A stretch of DNA of 64,000 nt from Bryobacterales bacterium (lineage in GTDB: Bacteria; Acidobacteriota; Terriglobia; Bryobacterales; UBA6623): the NCBI GenBank assembly GCA_022826925.1, contig JAJDTX010000083.1, positions 1 to 64,000 of the forward strand, given 5' to 3'. The notes under the pieces are model-generated. The model was given only the letters and a program-made list of their open reading frames with translations, was not told the DNA's origin and searched no databases. The translations under genes were made by a program, and so were the position numbers. The first letter of the stretch is position 1; each line of letters starts with the position of its first letter. This document shows positions 44,561-52,988 of the stretch, one piece after another.

Positions 44561-44604
44561 CGCAACCGGCTCGACCCTCCTCAGGCCGAGTCGAGCCGGT
44601 TGTG
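44561..44604 (+). terminator. Perfect 13-bp hairpin after the second receptor gene
   Basis: CAACCGGCTCGAC and GTCGAGCCGGTTG pair perfectly, and two more outer pairs bring the stem to 15 bp with one G-T; the loop is 14 nt. No T-tract follows. It begins 40 nt after the stop codon. Confidence 0.6.
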
Positions 44605-44660
44605 CTCGTCGAATTGGCACCCTTGCGAATCGGCACGCAACGACAGCCCGCCTCAGCATG

Positions 44661-44666
44661 TATACT
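44661..44666 (+). promoter_or_regulatory. -10 hexamer TATACT for the first A-B unit
   Basis: TATACT lies 76 nt before the ATG at 44743, just beyond the receptor hairpin. No convincing -35. Confidence 0.35.
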
Positions 44667-44742
44667 CTGGTTGACTCGGGACCGTGGCGGGACGAACTTC
44701 CGCCGGTCTTTTGACCCGGATCCCGCAAGACAGAGAACGCCG

Positions 44743-45573
44743 ATGTTGCGCAGATCATTGTCCGGAGCCTCAATAGCTGCCTTGGCATTGCTGTGCGGTG
44801 CGCCGGGAACGCCGGCATCCGCCCAGTACGCCGCTGCGCGCACGCCCGATGGCAACCCTGACCTTAACGGCATCTGGCAGGCCATGGGCTCGGCGCACTG
44901 GGACCTAGAAGACCACGCGGCCCGCCATGGACCGGTCGAGGCGCTGGGCGCGCTCGGCGCGATTCCGGCCGGGCTCAGCGTGGTCGAAGGCGGCACGATC
45001 CCGTACCAGCCTTGGGCCGCCGAGCAGCGCGCGAAGAACTTGGAGAACTGGCTAAAGCTTGATCCAGCGGTGAAGTGCTTCATGCCGGGCATCCCTCGGG
45101 CCACCTACATGCCGCTTCCGTTCCAGATCGTCCAGACGCCGACAAAGATCCTGTTCGCCTACGAATTCGGTGGCAACAGCCGAATTGTATGGCTGGACCG
45201 ACCCGACAGCGAAGCTCTCGCCCCTTCGTGGATGGGCTATTCGTTGGGTCGGTGGGAAGGCGAAACGCTGGTCGTTGACGTGACTGCGCAGGTGGCCGAC
45301 ACTTGGTTTGACAGTTCAGGGAATTTCCACAGCGAAGAGCTCCGCGTGGAGGAGCGATACACCCGGACGGGGCCTAACACGCTCCGCTACGAGGCCACCA
45401 TCGAGGATCCCAAGGTGTTCACCGGTCCGTGGAAGATCAGCATGCCGCTCTACCGGCGCCTCGAGCGCAACGCGCAGATTCTCGAGTTCAAGTGCGTGCC
45501 GTTCGCCGAGGGCGCCACCTACGGACACCTCAGCCGGGACGACGAGGCATCGGAGGCCGAACCCGAGGACTAG
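44743..45573 (+). CDS. Exported protein of unknown function, family A (first copy)
   Basis: The 276-residue protein starts MLRRSLSGASIAALALLCG, a signal peptide ending near ASAQ. The conserved core reads TPDGNPDLNGIWQAMGSAHW, VKCFMPGIPRATYMPLPFQI, GRWEGETLVVDV and NFHSEELRVEERYT. It matches the family A protein at 49563 over its full length, so the two are paralogues. The frame opens at 44602, but the ATG at 44743 gives the signal peptide. The family is common near quinoproteins and DUF6152 genes, but no function is known to me. The B gene follows after 15 nt. The strand-rich GRWEG block is also in B, so A and B are probably distant relatives. Confidence 0.8.
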   Translation: MLRRSLSGASIAALALLCGAPGTPASAQYAAARTPDGNPDLNGIWQAMGSAHWDLEDHAARHGPVEALGALGAIPAGLSVVEGGTIPYQPWAAEQRAKNLENWLKLDPAVKCFMPGIPRATYMPLPFQIVQTPTKILFAYEFGGNSRIVWLDRPDSEALAPSWMGYSLGRWEGETLVVDVTAQVADTWFDSSGNFHSEELRVEERYTRTGPNTLRYEATIEDPKVFTGPWKISMPLYRRLERNAQILEFKCVPFAEGATYGHLSRDDEASEAEPED

Positions 45574-45588
45574 AAGAGGAGACGAGCC

Positions 45589-46686
45589 ATGGCCCACGCC
45601 AGCGATCACACACTGCGTTTCACTACTTGGAAGCTGCGCACCTGCACGTTGCCGGCCATCGCGCTGCTGCTGGCGGCGCTGCCAGCGACAGTCCTTGCGG
45701 CCGACCCGCCGACCACGAGCTGGGGCGCACCCGACCTGCAAGGCACCTGGGACTTCCGTTCCATCACTCCGTTCGAGCGCCCGAAGGAACTCGCCGACAA
45801 GGAGTTCCTCACGGCCGAAGAGGCCGAGGCCTGGGAGAAGCGCACGCTTGACGCCAGGGCCGCTGGGCGCAATCGAGACCCGGTCCAGGGACAGGGGGAC
45901 GTGGATGTCGGCTACAACGCTTTTTGGCTGGACCGAGGCGAGAAGATGACCGGGACGATGCGAACCTCTTTAGTCGTCGATCCGCCGAACGGGCGGATAC
46001 CCGCCCTGACCGACCTCGCCAAGCGGCGCTCGGATGAGCGCTATGCCCGCTGGGGCGGCGTCCCGTCCGGCCCCGAGGATCGGAATCCCCTGGAGCGTTG
46101 CATTGTGGGCTTCAACTCCGGCCCTCCCATGAATCCGGGCGCCTACAACAACTTCGCGGAGATCTTCCAAACGCCGACGTACGTCGCCATTCTCAACGAG
46201 ATGATCAACGACCACCGCATCATCCCGCTCGACGGAAGGGACCACGTTCCTGAGAACATGCGCTTCTGGAAGGGCGACTCGCGCGGCCGCTGGGAAGGCA
46301 ACACGCTGGTCGTGACGACCAAGAACTTCACCAAGCACACCAACTTCCGCGGCTCGGGCCCGAACATGGTGCTCACTGAACGCTTCACCAGGACATCGGA
46401 GGAAACGCTGCTGTACGAATACACCATCGACGACCCCGAATCGTTCGAAGCTCCTTGGTCGGTGGCGGTGGAGATGAAGAATTCGTCCGACCCGCTGCTG
46501 GAATACGCTTGCCACGAAGGCAACCGCGCCATGACCCTGATGCTCTCCGGAGCCCGCGTGCGGGAACAGAAGGGCCAAAGCGCCGACGACTGGCTGGCTT
46601 CTTGGTATGGCGGGGCGAAGGCGGCCAAGGCCGCTAAAGAAGCCGTGGAGAGCGATGCGGCAGCCTCTCCGGACGATGGGAATTGA
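45589..46686 (+). CDS. Exported protein of unknown function, family B (first copy)
   Basis: The 365-residue protein has GAGGAG before its ATG and a signal peptide ending near ATVLAAD. Core text: WGAPDLQGTWDFRSITPFER, SLVVDPPNGRIPALTD, RCIVGFNSGPPMNPGAYNN, GRWEGNTLVVTTKNF and YACHEGNRAM. It pairs with the family B protein at 50418. The GRWEG-TLVV block and a YEYTIDDPESFEAPW segment echo family A. No catalytic motif is recognised. The product is periplasmic by its signal. Its stop shares the palindrome TGATCA with the stop of the convergent DUF6152 gene. Confidence 0.8.
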   Translation: MAHASDHTLRFTTWKLRTCTLPAIALLLAALPATVLAADPPTTSWGAPDLQGTWDFRSITPFERPKELADKEFLTAEEAEAWEKRTLDARAAGRNRDPVQGQGDVDVGYNAFWLDRGEKMTGTMRTSLVVDPPNGRIPALTDLAKRRSDERYARWGGVPSGPEDRNPLERCIVGFNSGPPMNPGAYNNFAEIFQTPTYVAILNEMINDHRIIPLDGRDHVPENMRFWKGDSRGRWEGNTLVVTTKNFTKHTNFRGSGPNMVLTERFTRTSEETLLYEYTIDDPESFEAPWSVAVEMKNSSDPLLEYACHEGNRAMTLMLSGARVREQKGQSADDWLASWYGGAKAAKAAKEAVESDAAASPDDGN

Positions 46687-47133
46687 TCAGGGGCGCTTCG
46701 GCTCGCTGGGGTCCGCACCGTCGCGGGGCGCGCCGGTCCCGGATGAGCCCATGAAGAGCTTGCGCCCGTCCTGAAACGTGATGTCGCGACCGCTGCCCTT
46801 GCAGTTCGGATCGCACAGCCTGTCCTTGCTCTGGTAGCCGCGCACCGTCACTGGCGTCCCGGGCACCAAGAGCGTCTTGGTGAGCCCGCGCCGCAGGAGG
46901 GTGTTGGGCGTGCCCGCCTCGAGCTCCCACGTCAGTGTCGCGCCATCTTCACGCTCCATCATGACGTGGACCCATGCGTGAGGGTTGATCCACTCGACCA
47001 TGACCACCTTGCCGATCACCTTGATCGGTGCGTTGGCATCGAACTCGGCGGAAAACGCGTGGTGCGCGTAAGCGCACGGAACGATCGCCAGCACAGCGGT
47101 CAAGAGCAGCGCGGAAACAGTGTTGCGAATCAT
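46687..47133 (-). CDS. DUF6152 exported protein (first copy)
   Basis: The 148-residue protein has a signal peptide (MIRNTVSALLLTAVLAIVPCAYA) and the family hallmark HHAFSAEFDANAPIKVIGKV followed by EWINPHAWVHV and the end block FMGSSGTGAPRDG. The ATG at 47133 follows an AAAGGG; a longer frame reaches 47166. A small Cys-containing insert (DRLCDPNCKGSGR) is absent from the second copy. Function is unknown; the family is small and periplasmic. It is the third member of the A-B-DUF6152 unit, but here it lies in opposite direction to A and B, with no base between the two stop codons. Confidence 0.85.
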   Translation of the reverse strand: MIRNTVSALLLTAVLAIVPCAYAHHAFSAEFDANAPIKVIGKVVMVEWINPHAWVHVMMEREDGATLTWELEAGTPNTLLRRGLTKTLLVPGTPVTVRGYQSKDRLCDPNCKGSGRDITFQDGRKLFMGSSGTGAPRDGADPSEPKRP

Positions 47134-47210
47134 CGACCCTTTCTCGTCCCGTCCAAGGCGGACCACTAAGAGTATATGCGACCCGCCACCGGGCGGGGCT
47201 GCGGAATTGC

Positions 47211-49325
47211 CTATTGGCCGGAAGTTTCGCGGTCGATGTTGGCCCGCGAGATGATGTACTGCCGGATCAGTTCCGTCTCGGTCTCGTTTAGGTCGTTGCC
47301 AAAACTGTCCATGCCAAGATCCAGCAGCAAGCCTTCACGCACGACTTTCTGAAAGGCATCGTGGATGGCCGGGCTCATCAAGCGCAGGTCGGCGTTACGG
47401 TAGCCGCGCGCTCCGTAGCCGTGGCACGAGGCGCAGAATTGGTGATAGAGCGTCTCGCCTTGGTCCAATTCCTCGGTTGACGCTGTCATCGGCGGTTGCT
47501 CCGGAATCGACCTGTCGCGCGATGGCGGTTCCGGCAGAGCATGATCCGCGCCGAGCGAGAAAACGAGCAGCTTTCCGAAATCGAGATAGGTAAAGCTGGC
47601 GCCGACCACTACTGCCACGTATTGCGTATTGCCGACTCGGTAGGTGACGGGAGGGGCGATGATCGAACCGTAGGCGTCGAACGCCCAGAGCCGCTCGCCT
47701 GTGTCGCTGTTGTAGGCCGATAGCGTCCCGCTTCCGTCACCTTGGAAGACAAGCCCTCCGGCAGTCGAAAGCACGCCTCCGATCCGCGCGGTCTTGTTCT
47801 GCACCTTCCAGACGGTCTCCCCGGTGAGCGGGTCGAAAGCCTTGAGAAACCCCTTGGCCTCGGGCCGCTCCCCCGCTTGCTCGATGAGCTCTGTGCGGTA
47901 GGCCCCCATCGCAACCCCCAAGTTCATGGTTCGCTCGCGCGGGCGGTAGACACCGGTCTCGCGATAGTCCTTCGGGAGGGCGAAAAAGAACGGCGTGTCG
48001 TGCGTCGGGATGTACATCAGGCCCTTGGCGGCGTCAAACGACATCGGCTCCCAGTTGTGCGCGCCCGTGTTTCCCGGCAGGATCCACTGCGGCTTCTCCT
48101 CCCACACGACATCCGGATTCTCGACCGGCCTCCCCGTCTCCATGTCGACGTGGGTGGCCCACGTCATCGCGCCGTAGGGATGCGCCCTGAGCAGTTCGCC
48201 ATCGATGCGGTCCAATACGTAGAAGAACCCGTTCTTGGGCGCCTGCATGAGCACCTTGCGGTCCGCTCCGTCGACCTCCATGTCAGCCAAGACCATGTCC
48301 TGCGTCGCCGTGTAGTCCCAGTTGTCGCCGGGCGTGGTCTGGTAGTACCACTTCATCCGGCCGGTCTCGGGGTCCAAGGCAACGACCGACGACAGGAAGA
48401 GGTTGTCGCCGCCACCGGGCGAGCGGATCTTGCGCGACCATGGCGTGCCGTTGCCCACGCCGATGTAGACCGTGTGCAAGTCGGCGTCGTAGGTCATGCT
48501 GTTCCAAACCGTGCCCCCGCCGCCAAGCTTCCACCATTCGCCGTTCCAAGTCTCGGCCGCCATTTCCATCTCGGGATGCTCGAACGGCATGGAGGGATCG
48601 CCCGGCACGGTGAAGAAACGCCACTCCTTCTCGCCTGTCTCGGCGTTGTAGGCAGTCACGTAGCCGCGGTGGTCCCACTCGGAGCCGCTGTTGCCGATGA
48701 AGACCTTCCCGGCGGCGGCTAGCGGAGCGCCGGAAATGGTGTAGGGGACCCGGGACGGGTAATCGTCGGTGGCCACATCCCACACTTTCTCTCCCGTCCG
48801 GGCATCGATCGCCACCAGGCGGGCGTCAAACGTAGCCGTATAGACCCGGTTCCGGTACACCGCCACGCCCCGATTGATCGGCCCGCCGCAGCACGACCAG
48901 CGAGCGCGGGTGCGCCGGGTCTTGGGGTCGAACGTCCAGATCGTCTCGCCCGTGTCGGCGTCGACTGCCGAGACAGCACTCCAGCTGTCGGTGACATACA
49001 GGACGCCATCCACCACGATCGGAGACGATTGCAAGCGATGGCGAACCTCGATCTTGCGCGTCCAGTTCAAGCCGAGGTCGCGAACGGTCCGGCGGTTGAT
49101 CTGCTCGAGCGGGGAAAAGCGGTGCTGGCTGTAGCCGCGTCCGTACGCCAGCCACTGTCCGGGATCGTTGTCGTCAATCCTGTCGATCCGCTCGTCATCG
49201 ACGCGCCCAGCGGATGGCTGGCTAGCGGAGCTCTGCGCGGAAGCCGTGGCGACGCAGCACGCTAGCACCAACGCAAGACCGGCGAAACGACGCTTGGGGA
49301 CGAAGAGGCTCGACGATAGGTCCAC
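47211..49325 (-). CDS. PQQ-dependent dehydrogenase with C-terminal cytochrome c (quinohaemoprotein)
   Basis: The 704-residue periplasmic enzyme oxidises an alcohol or related substrate with pyrroloquinoline quinone. The signal peptide ends near TASAQ, then comes the eight-bladed propeller with the vicinal disulfide in RWSCCGGPINRGVAVY, the catalytic Asp in TPGDNWDYTATQDMVLAD and HNWEPMSFD. The cytochrome c domain carries CASCHGYGARG near residue 635. Two residues after the catalytic Asp is a Thr instead of the Asp of lanthanide enzymes, so calcium is the likely metal. It starts at a GTG with a TATACT 43 nt upstream, and lies between the two A-B-DUF6152 units. Substrate unknown. PQQ synthesis genes are not in the window. 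Confidence 0.93.
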   Translation of the reverse strand: MDLSSSLFVPKRRFAGLALVLACCVATASAQSSASQPSAGRVDDERIDRIDDNDPGQWLAYGRGYSQHRFSPLEQINRRTVRDLGLNWTRKIEVRHRLQSSPIVVDGVLYVTDSWSAVSAVDADTGETIWTFDPKTRRTRARWSCCGGPINRGVAVYRNRVYTATFDARLVAIDARTGEKVWDVATDDYPSRVPYTISGAPLAAAGKVFIGNSGSEWDHRGYVTAYNAETGEKEWRFFTVPGDPSMPFEHPEMEMAAETWNGEWWKLGGGGTVWNSMTYDADLHTVYIGVGNGTPWSRKIRSPGGGDNLFLSSVVALDPETGRMKWYYQTTPGDNWDYTATQDMVLADMEVDGADRKVLMQAPKNGFFYVLDRIDGELLRAHPYGAMTWATHVDMETGRPVENPDVVWEEKPQWILPGNTGAHNWEPMSFDAAKGLMYIPTHDTPFFFALPKDYRETGVYRPRERTMNLGVAMGAYRTELIEQAGERPEAKGFLKAFDPLTGETVWKVQNKTARIGGVLSTAGGLVFQGDGSGTLSAYNSDTGERLWAFDAYGSIIAPPVTYRVGNTQYVAVVVGASFTYLDFGKLLVFSLGADHALPEPPSRDRSIPEQPPMTASTEELDQGETLYHQFCASCHGYGARGYRNADLRLMSPAIHDAFQKVVREGLLLDLGMDSFGNDLNETETELIRQYIISRANIDRETSGQ

Positions 49326-49368
49326 TGCGCGATTCCGGTGGCCGCTGCCGCGCGGCTGCCGGGCAGAG

Positions 49369-49374
49369 AGTATA
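49369..49374 (-). promoter_or_regulatory. -10 hexamer TATACT for the PQQ dehydrogenase
   Basis: TATACT on the minus strand leaves about 36 nt of leader before the GTG at 49325. It lies in the 237-nt divergent gap to the second family A gene. Confidence 0.4.
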
Positions 49375-49549
49375 GCGCAGGCTGCCCGGCGCGATCGCGA
49401 ATCCGGCGACGTGCCGCCGGTTCAGGAGCAGGCCGGCGTCCAGCCTGCTCCGGCGGAAGGACACCGCCGGACCCCTGCCAAGGCCCACATCGGGCGACGA
49501 ACTGGCTGATTCCTGCGGTGCCCGGTTTCGCTCCGGCCCGAATCGGTAG

Positions 49550-49555
49550 TAGACT
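49550..49555 (+). promoter_or_regulatory. -10 hexamer TAGACT next to the second family A start
   Basis: TAGACT is followed by seven bases and the GTG at 49563, so the mRNA probably starts at or by the codon. No ribosome site is seen there. Confidence 0.35.
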
Positions 49556-49562
49556 CTTCAAA

Positions 49563-50402
49563 GTGTTGCACGTGATTCGACCCCACGCCCGATCCTTGTC
49601 TGCCAGCGCTCCAGTGGCCGCCGCGACTCTCTGCTTCTGCCTGGCGCTTGTGCCAGCGGGCGGCCTTGCTCAGGACTATCAAGCCCCGCTCACCCCCGAC
49701 GGGAACCCGAACCTGAACGGCATCTGGCAGGCCCTGGGCTCAGCCAACTGGAATATCGAGGGCCATTCGGCCGAAGCCGGGCCGGTCGTCAACATGGGTG
49801 CTCTGGGCGCGATTCCCGGCGGGTTGGGCATCGTCGAGGGCGGCGAAATCCCCTACCAGCCCTGGGCGCTAGAGAAGCGGCTGCAGAACAAGGCGGACTG
49901 GATCAAGCTCGATCCGGTCGTCAAGTGCTACATGCCAGGCGTGCCGCGGGCCACCTACATGCCGTTCCCGTTCCAGATTGTCCAAACGCCGGACCACATC
50001 TTGGTCGCGTACGAGTTCGCCAGCGCATCTCGCGTGGTCTACATGAACCGGCCGGACTTCGAGCATCCCGGGGACGCGTGGATGGGGCACTCGCGGGGCC
50101 GCTGGGAAGGGCAGACGCTGGTGGTGGATGTCACCAACCACGTCGCCGACACGTGGTTCGACAGCGCCGGAAATTTCCACTCCGAGTCGCTGAAGGTAGT
50201 CGAGCGGTACACGCCCACCGGCCCGAACCACCTCTTGTACGAGGCCACCATCGAAGACGAGAACGTGTTCACCCGGCCGTGGAAGATCAAGCTTCCCCTC
50301 TACCGGCGCATGGACGCGAACATGCAACTGCTCGAATTCAAGTGCGTGGAGTTCGTGGAGGAGATGATGTACGGGCACTTGCGCAAGAAGGAAACGGAAT
50401 GA
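49563..50402 (+). CDS. Exported protein of unknown function, family A (second copy)
   Basis: The product of about 279 residues matches the A protein at 44743 in full: LTPDGNPNLNGIWQALGSAN, VKCYMPGVPRATYMPFPFQI, GRWEGQTLVVDV and NFHSESLKVVERYT. The signal peptide ends near GGLAQ. The GTG at 49563 is chosen because it follows TAGACT by 7 nt and sits before the export signal; GTG at 49572 is an alternative, and the open frame to 49338 is not supported. The B gene follows 15 nt after the stop, the same spacing as in the first unit, so the pair was duplicated as a block. Confidence 0.8.
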   Translation: MLHVIRPHARSLSASAPVAAATLCFCLALVPAGGLAQDYQAPLTPDGNPNLNGIWQALGSANWNIEGHSAEAGPVVNMGALGAIPGGLGIVEGGEIPYQPWALEKRLQNKADWIKLDPVVKCYMPGVPRATYMPFPFQIVQTPDHILVAYEFASASRVVYMNRPDFEHPGDAWMGHSRGRWEGQTLVVDVTNHVADTWFDSAGNFHSESLKVVERYTPTGPNHLLYEATIEDENVFTRPWKIKLPLYRRMDANMQLLEFKCVEFVEEMMYGHLRKKETE

Positions 50403-50417
50403 CCTAGGAGGTTCGCC

Positions 50418-51416
50418 ATGACACATCGGGTCTTAGGGCTGGCAGCAGTCGCAGCCCTTGTGGTTGCGCCGCTGGCGGCGGCCGACGCTGCCGCGGAACG
50501 GCAGGAATGGACTCCCCCGCGCACGGCGTGGGGCGCGCCCGATTTGCGCGGCGTGTGGGACTTTCGGACAATCACGCCGCTGGAGCGACCCGCCCGGCTC
50601 GGCGAGCAGGACGTCTTCAGCGACGAAGAGGCCGCCGAGTTTCGCGTCGAGGAGTTGGGGCGCCGCAACAAGGATCGCCGCGCGTCCGACGGCATCTCGG
50701 CCGAGCAGGACGTGCGCAACGCCTACAACCAGTTCTGGTGGGACTACGGCAACGAACTCACCGAAGACAAGCGCACCTCGCTGATCGTGGATCCGCCAAA
50801 CGGCAGGATCCCGGCCATGACCGAACCAGCTCGGACGCGCTACGCGGGGATCCGCGCCGCTCGGGCGCGAGAGCCGCACGGCCCCGAGGACCGGGGCGTT
50901 GCCGAGCGCTGCATCCTGGGCTTTAACGCCGGGCCGCCTTACACGCCGAGCGCGTACAACAACAATGTCCATATCTTTCAGACGCCCGGCTACGCGGTGT
51001 TGCTGATCGAGATGGTCAACGACGCCCGCATCGTGCCGCTGGACGGGCGGGACCACCTGCCAAGTCACATGCGCCAGTGGCGCGGCGATGCGCGCGGACG
51101 CTGGGAAGGCGACACGCTAGTGGTCGAGTCGCGCAACTTTACCGACAAGACCTCCTACCGGGGGACAGGGCCGAACATGGTGCTGACCGAGCGGTTCACG
51201 CGAGTGGCGCCAGACAGGGTCGTATACGAATACACGATCAGCGATCCCGAATCGTTCGAACAGCCGTGGTCGGCGGTCATACCCATGAAGAAGACGGACC
51301 AGCCGATGTTCGAATACGCCTGCCACGAGGGCAACTACAGCATGTTCACGATGCTGGAGGGAGCGCGCGCGACGGAGCAGGCGGGCAAGCCTCACACGGG
51401 ATCGAATCTGCCCTGA
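50418..51416 (+). CDS. Exported protein of unknown function, family B (second copy)
   Basis: The 332-residue protein has a strong AGGAGG ribosome site, a signal peptide (GLAAVAALVVAPLAAAD) and the core text WGAPDLRGVWDFRTITPLER, SLIVDPPNGRIPAMTE, RCILGFNAGPPYTPSAYNN, GRWEGDTLVVESRNF and YACHEGNYSM. It pairs with the first B protein and is 33 residues shorter because of end differences. It follows family A by 15 nt. The DUF6152 gene downstream runs in the same direction, with its own TAAACT promoter candidate, so this unit probably shows the original order A, B, DUF6152. Confidence 0.8.
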   Translation: MTHRVLGLAAVAALVVAPLAAADAAAERQEWTPPRTAWGAPDLRGVWDFRTITPLERPARLGEQDVFSDEEAAEFRVEELGRRNKDRRASDGISAEQDVRNAYNQFWWDYGNELTEDKRTSLIVDPPNGRIPAMTEPARTRYAGIRAARAREPHGPEDRGVAERCILGFNAGPPYTPSAYNNNVHIFQTPGYAVLLIEMVNDARIVPLDGRDHLPSHMRQWRGDARGRWEGDTLVVESRNFTDKTSYRGTGPNMVLTERFTRVAPDRVVYEYTISDPESFEQPWSAVIPMKKTDQPMFEYACHEGNYSMFTMLEGARATEQAGKPHTGSNLP

Positions 51417-51627
51417 TTTGGCTGCAACAGGGAGCGTTTGTTCGATGGCAAGCATTGAGCCGCAGGTCTTGCCGGCGTGGCTCGCCGATAGCACGCGAGG
51501 CTCTGGCGAGGTTCCGGCCGGAAGGCGAGTGATCGGGCTCTTGCGGCGTTCCCGCGCTATCGTTCTTCAATCGGGGTCGCCAAGCGTCGGATTGTCGCTC
51601 GCTGACCCGATCGCAGGCTCGTTAGGG

Positions 51628-51633
51628 TAAACT
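51628..51633 (+). promoter_or_regulatory. -10 hexamer TAAACT for the second DUF6152 gene
   Basis: TAAACT lies 22 nt before the ATG at 51656 and upstream of a GAGGAGAGAAGG ribosome site. The rest of the 239-nt gap after the B gene shows nothing I recognise. Confidence 0.4.
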
Positions 51634-51655
51634 GCAACCGAGGAGAGAAGGCAAC

Positions 51656-52090
51656 ATGTCCAAAGGCGCCACAAGCATCTGCGTCACCATCATCCTGATC
51701 ACCCTGGTGGCTGCAGCGCAGTTGCTGGCCCATCATGCGTTCTCGGCCGAATTCGACGCTAACCGGCCCGTGCAGCTCAAGGGCACCGTGACGAAGATGG
51801 AGTGGATCAACCCGCACGCTTGGATTCATATCGACGTGAACATGGAAGACGGCAAGGTCGAGCAATGGATGATCGAGGGGGGCACGCCAAACACCCTCTT
51901 CCGTCGCGGTTTTACCAAACAATCCCTGCTGCCGGGCACGGTCATCATGGTCGATGGCTACCAAGCCAAGGACGGCACGCAAAAGGCCAACGGTCGCGAC
52001 CTGACGTTTGAGAACGGCACGCGGCTGTTCATGGGGTCGTCCGGCACCGGCGCGCCTCGGGATGGAAGGGATCCGACCGAGCGGCGCTAG
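51656..52090 (+). CDS. DUF6152 exported protein (second copy)
   Basis: The 144-residue protein has a signal peptide (ICVTIILITLVAAAQLLA) and the family text HHAFSAEFDANRPVQLKGTV, EWINPHAWIHIDV, EGGTPNTLFRRGFTKQSLL and FMGSSGTGAPRDGRDP. It differs from the first copy by lacking the Cys insert. It lies 239 nt after family B on the same strand, and is likely periplasmic. Function unknown; the tight link to A, B and the PQQ dehydrogenase suggests that all serve one periplasmic process. Confidence 0.88.
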   Translation: MSKGATSICVTIILITLVAAAQLLAHHAFSAEFDANRPVQLKGTVTKMEWINPHAWIHIDVNMEDGKVEQWMIEGGTPNTLFRRGFTKQSLLPGTVIMVDGYQAKDGTQKANGRDLTFENGTRLFMGSSGTGAPRDGRDPTERR

Positions 52091-52359
52091 GCCGAATACC
52101 ATTCCCGAACAAGCCCTCCAACGGGTAGCTACGCGCTGGGTTTCACCAAGCAGCGGAACGCGAAGAAACCCGGGCGGTAACTAGCGACTGCGATTGCACG
52201 CAGTTGTCTCCTCGCGAAACAATCGGTCGTGCGACATTGCGGCAGCTTGCCGACGGACCCGCCGACGAGCCTAACGGGTGGGCGCGGATTCACGCGACAC
52301 CCCAGCTGGGAACCGCTGATTCCTTCGGCCGTTCGAGAGACACTGAGGAAGTGCCTGCG

Positions 52360-52779
52360 ATGAAACAGTTCGTTCGACAACTGCACGTTGAGACTAGGGG
52401 CACCGGCCTGTCCGAAGTCACCCGCCCGATACTGGACTGGGTGGCAGGGCTTGACATCGAGACCGGCATGCTGACCGTCTACATCCGCCATACGTCCGCG
52501 TCCTTGACGATTCAAGAAAACGCCGACCCAGACGTCGTGCATGACCTCGAGAGGTTCTTCTCCCGCCTGGTGCCCGAAGATAACCGCCTGTACCAGCACA
52601 CGATGGAAGGGCCGGATGACATGCCGGCGCACATCCGGACGGCATTGACCCAGACCCACTTGGCGATACCCGTTGTCGACCGCAGGCCGACCCTCGGCAC
52701 TTGGCAGGGAATCTATCTCTTCGAGCACCGCCGCCGCCCCCATCGGCGGACGCTTGTGCTGCACGTGATCGGCCAATAG
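52360..52779 (+). CDS. yjbQ: YjbQ/UPF0047-family protein
   Basis: The 139-residue cytosolic protein carries the family blocks IRHTSASLTIQENADPDV, QHTMEGPDDMPAHIR and GTWQGIYLFEHR. E. coli YjbQ has been reported to have weak thiamine phosphate synthase activity, but its real role is not settled. The ATG at 52360 follows GAGGAA at a 9-nt spacing and gives the exact family length. The open frame to 52204 is not supported. It is a single gene, with 269 nt before and 209 nt after it that hold nothing recognised. Confidence 0.9.
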   Translation: MKQFVRQLHVETRGTGLSEVTRPILDWVAGLDIETGMLTVYIRHTSASLTIQENADPDVVHDLERFFSRLVPEDNRLYQHTMEGPDDMPAHIRTALTQTHLAIPVVDRRPTLGTWQGIYLFEHRRRPHRRTLVLHVIGQ

Positions 52780-52988
52780 ACTTGTCCGGCTATTCTTGGC
52801 TCGATGGGCTGCTGCGTCTGTCCCCGAATTTCTCAATTGGGCGGGGTATTGGTGATGTGTGGTGAGCCCGGAGGAGCAGGTTCAGAGGAATGCGCTCGCC
52901 TCGCCACGCGTCCGGCCCGCCAACTTGTCGACGAGGCGATCGCGATATGGTGCCCGCGCCTTAGCTCAGATCGCCACCCGCAGCGGGG

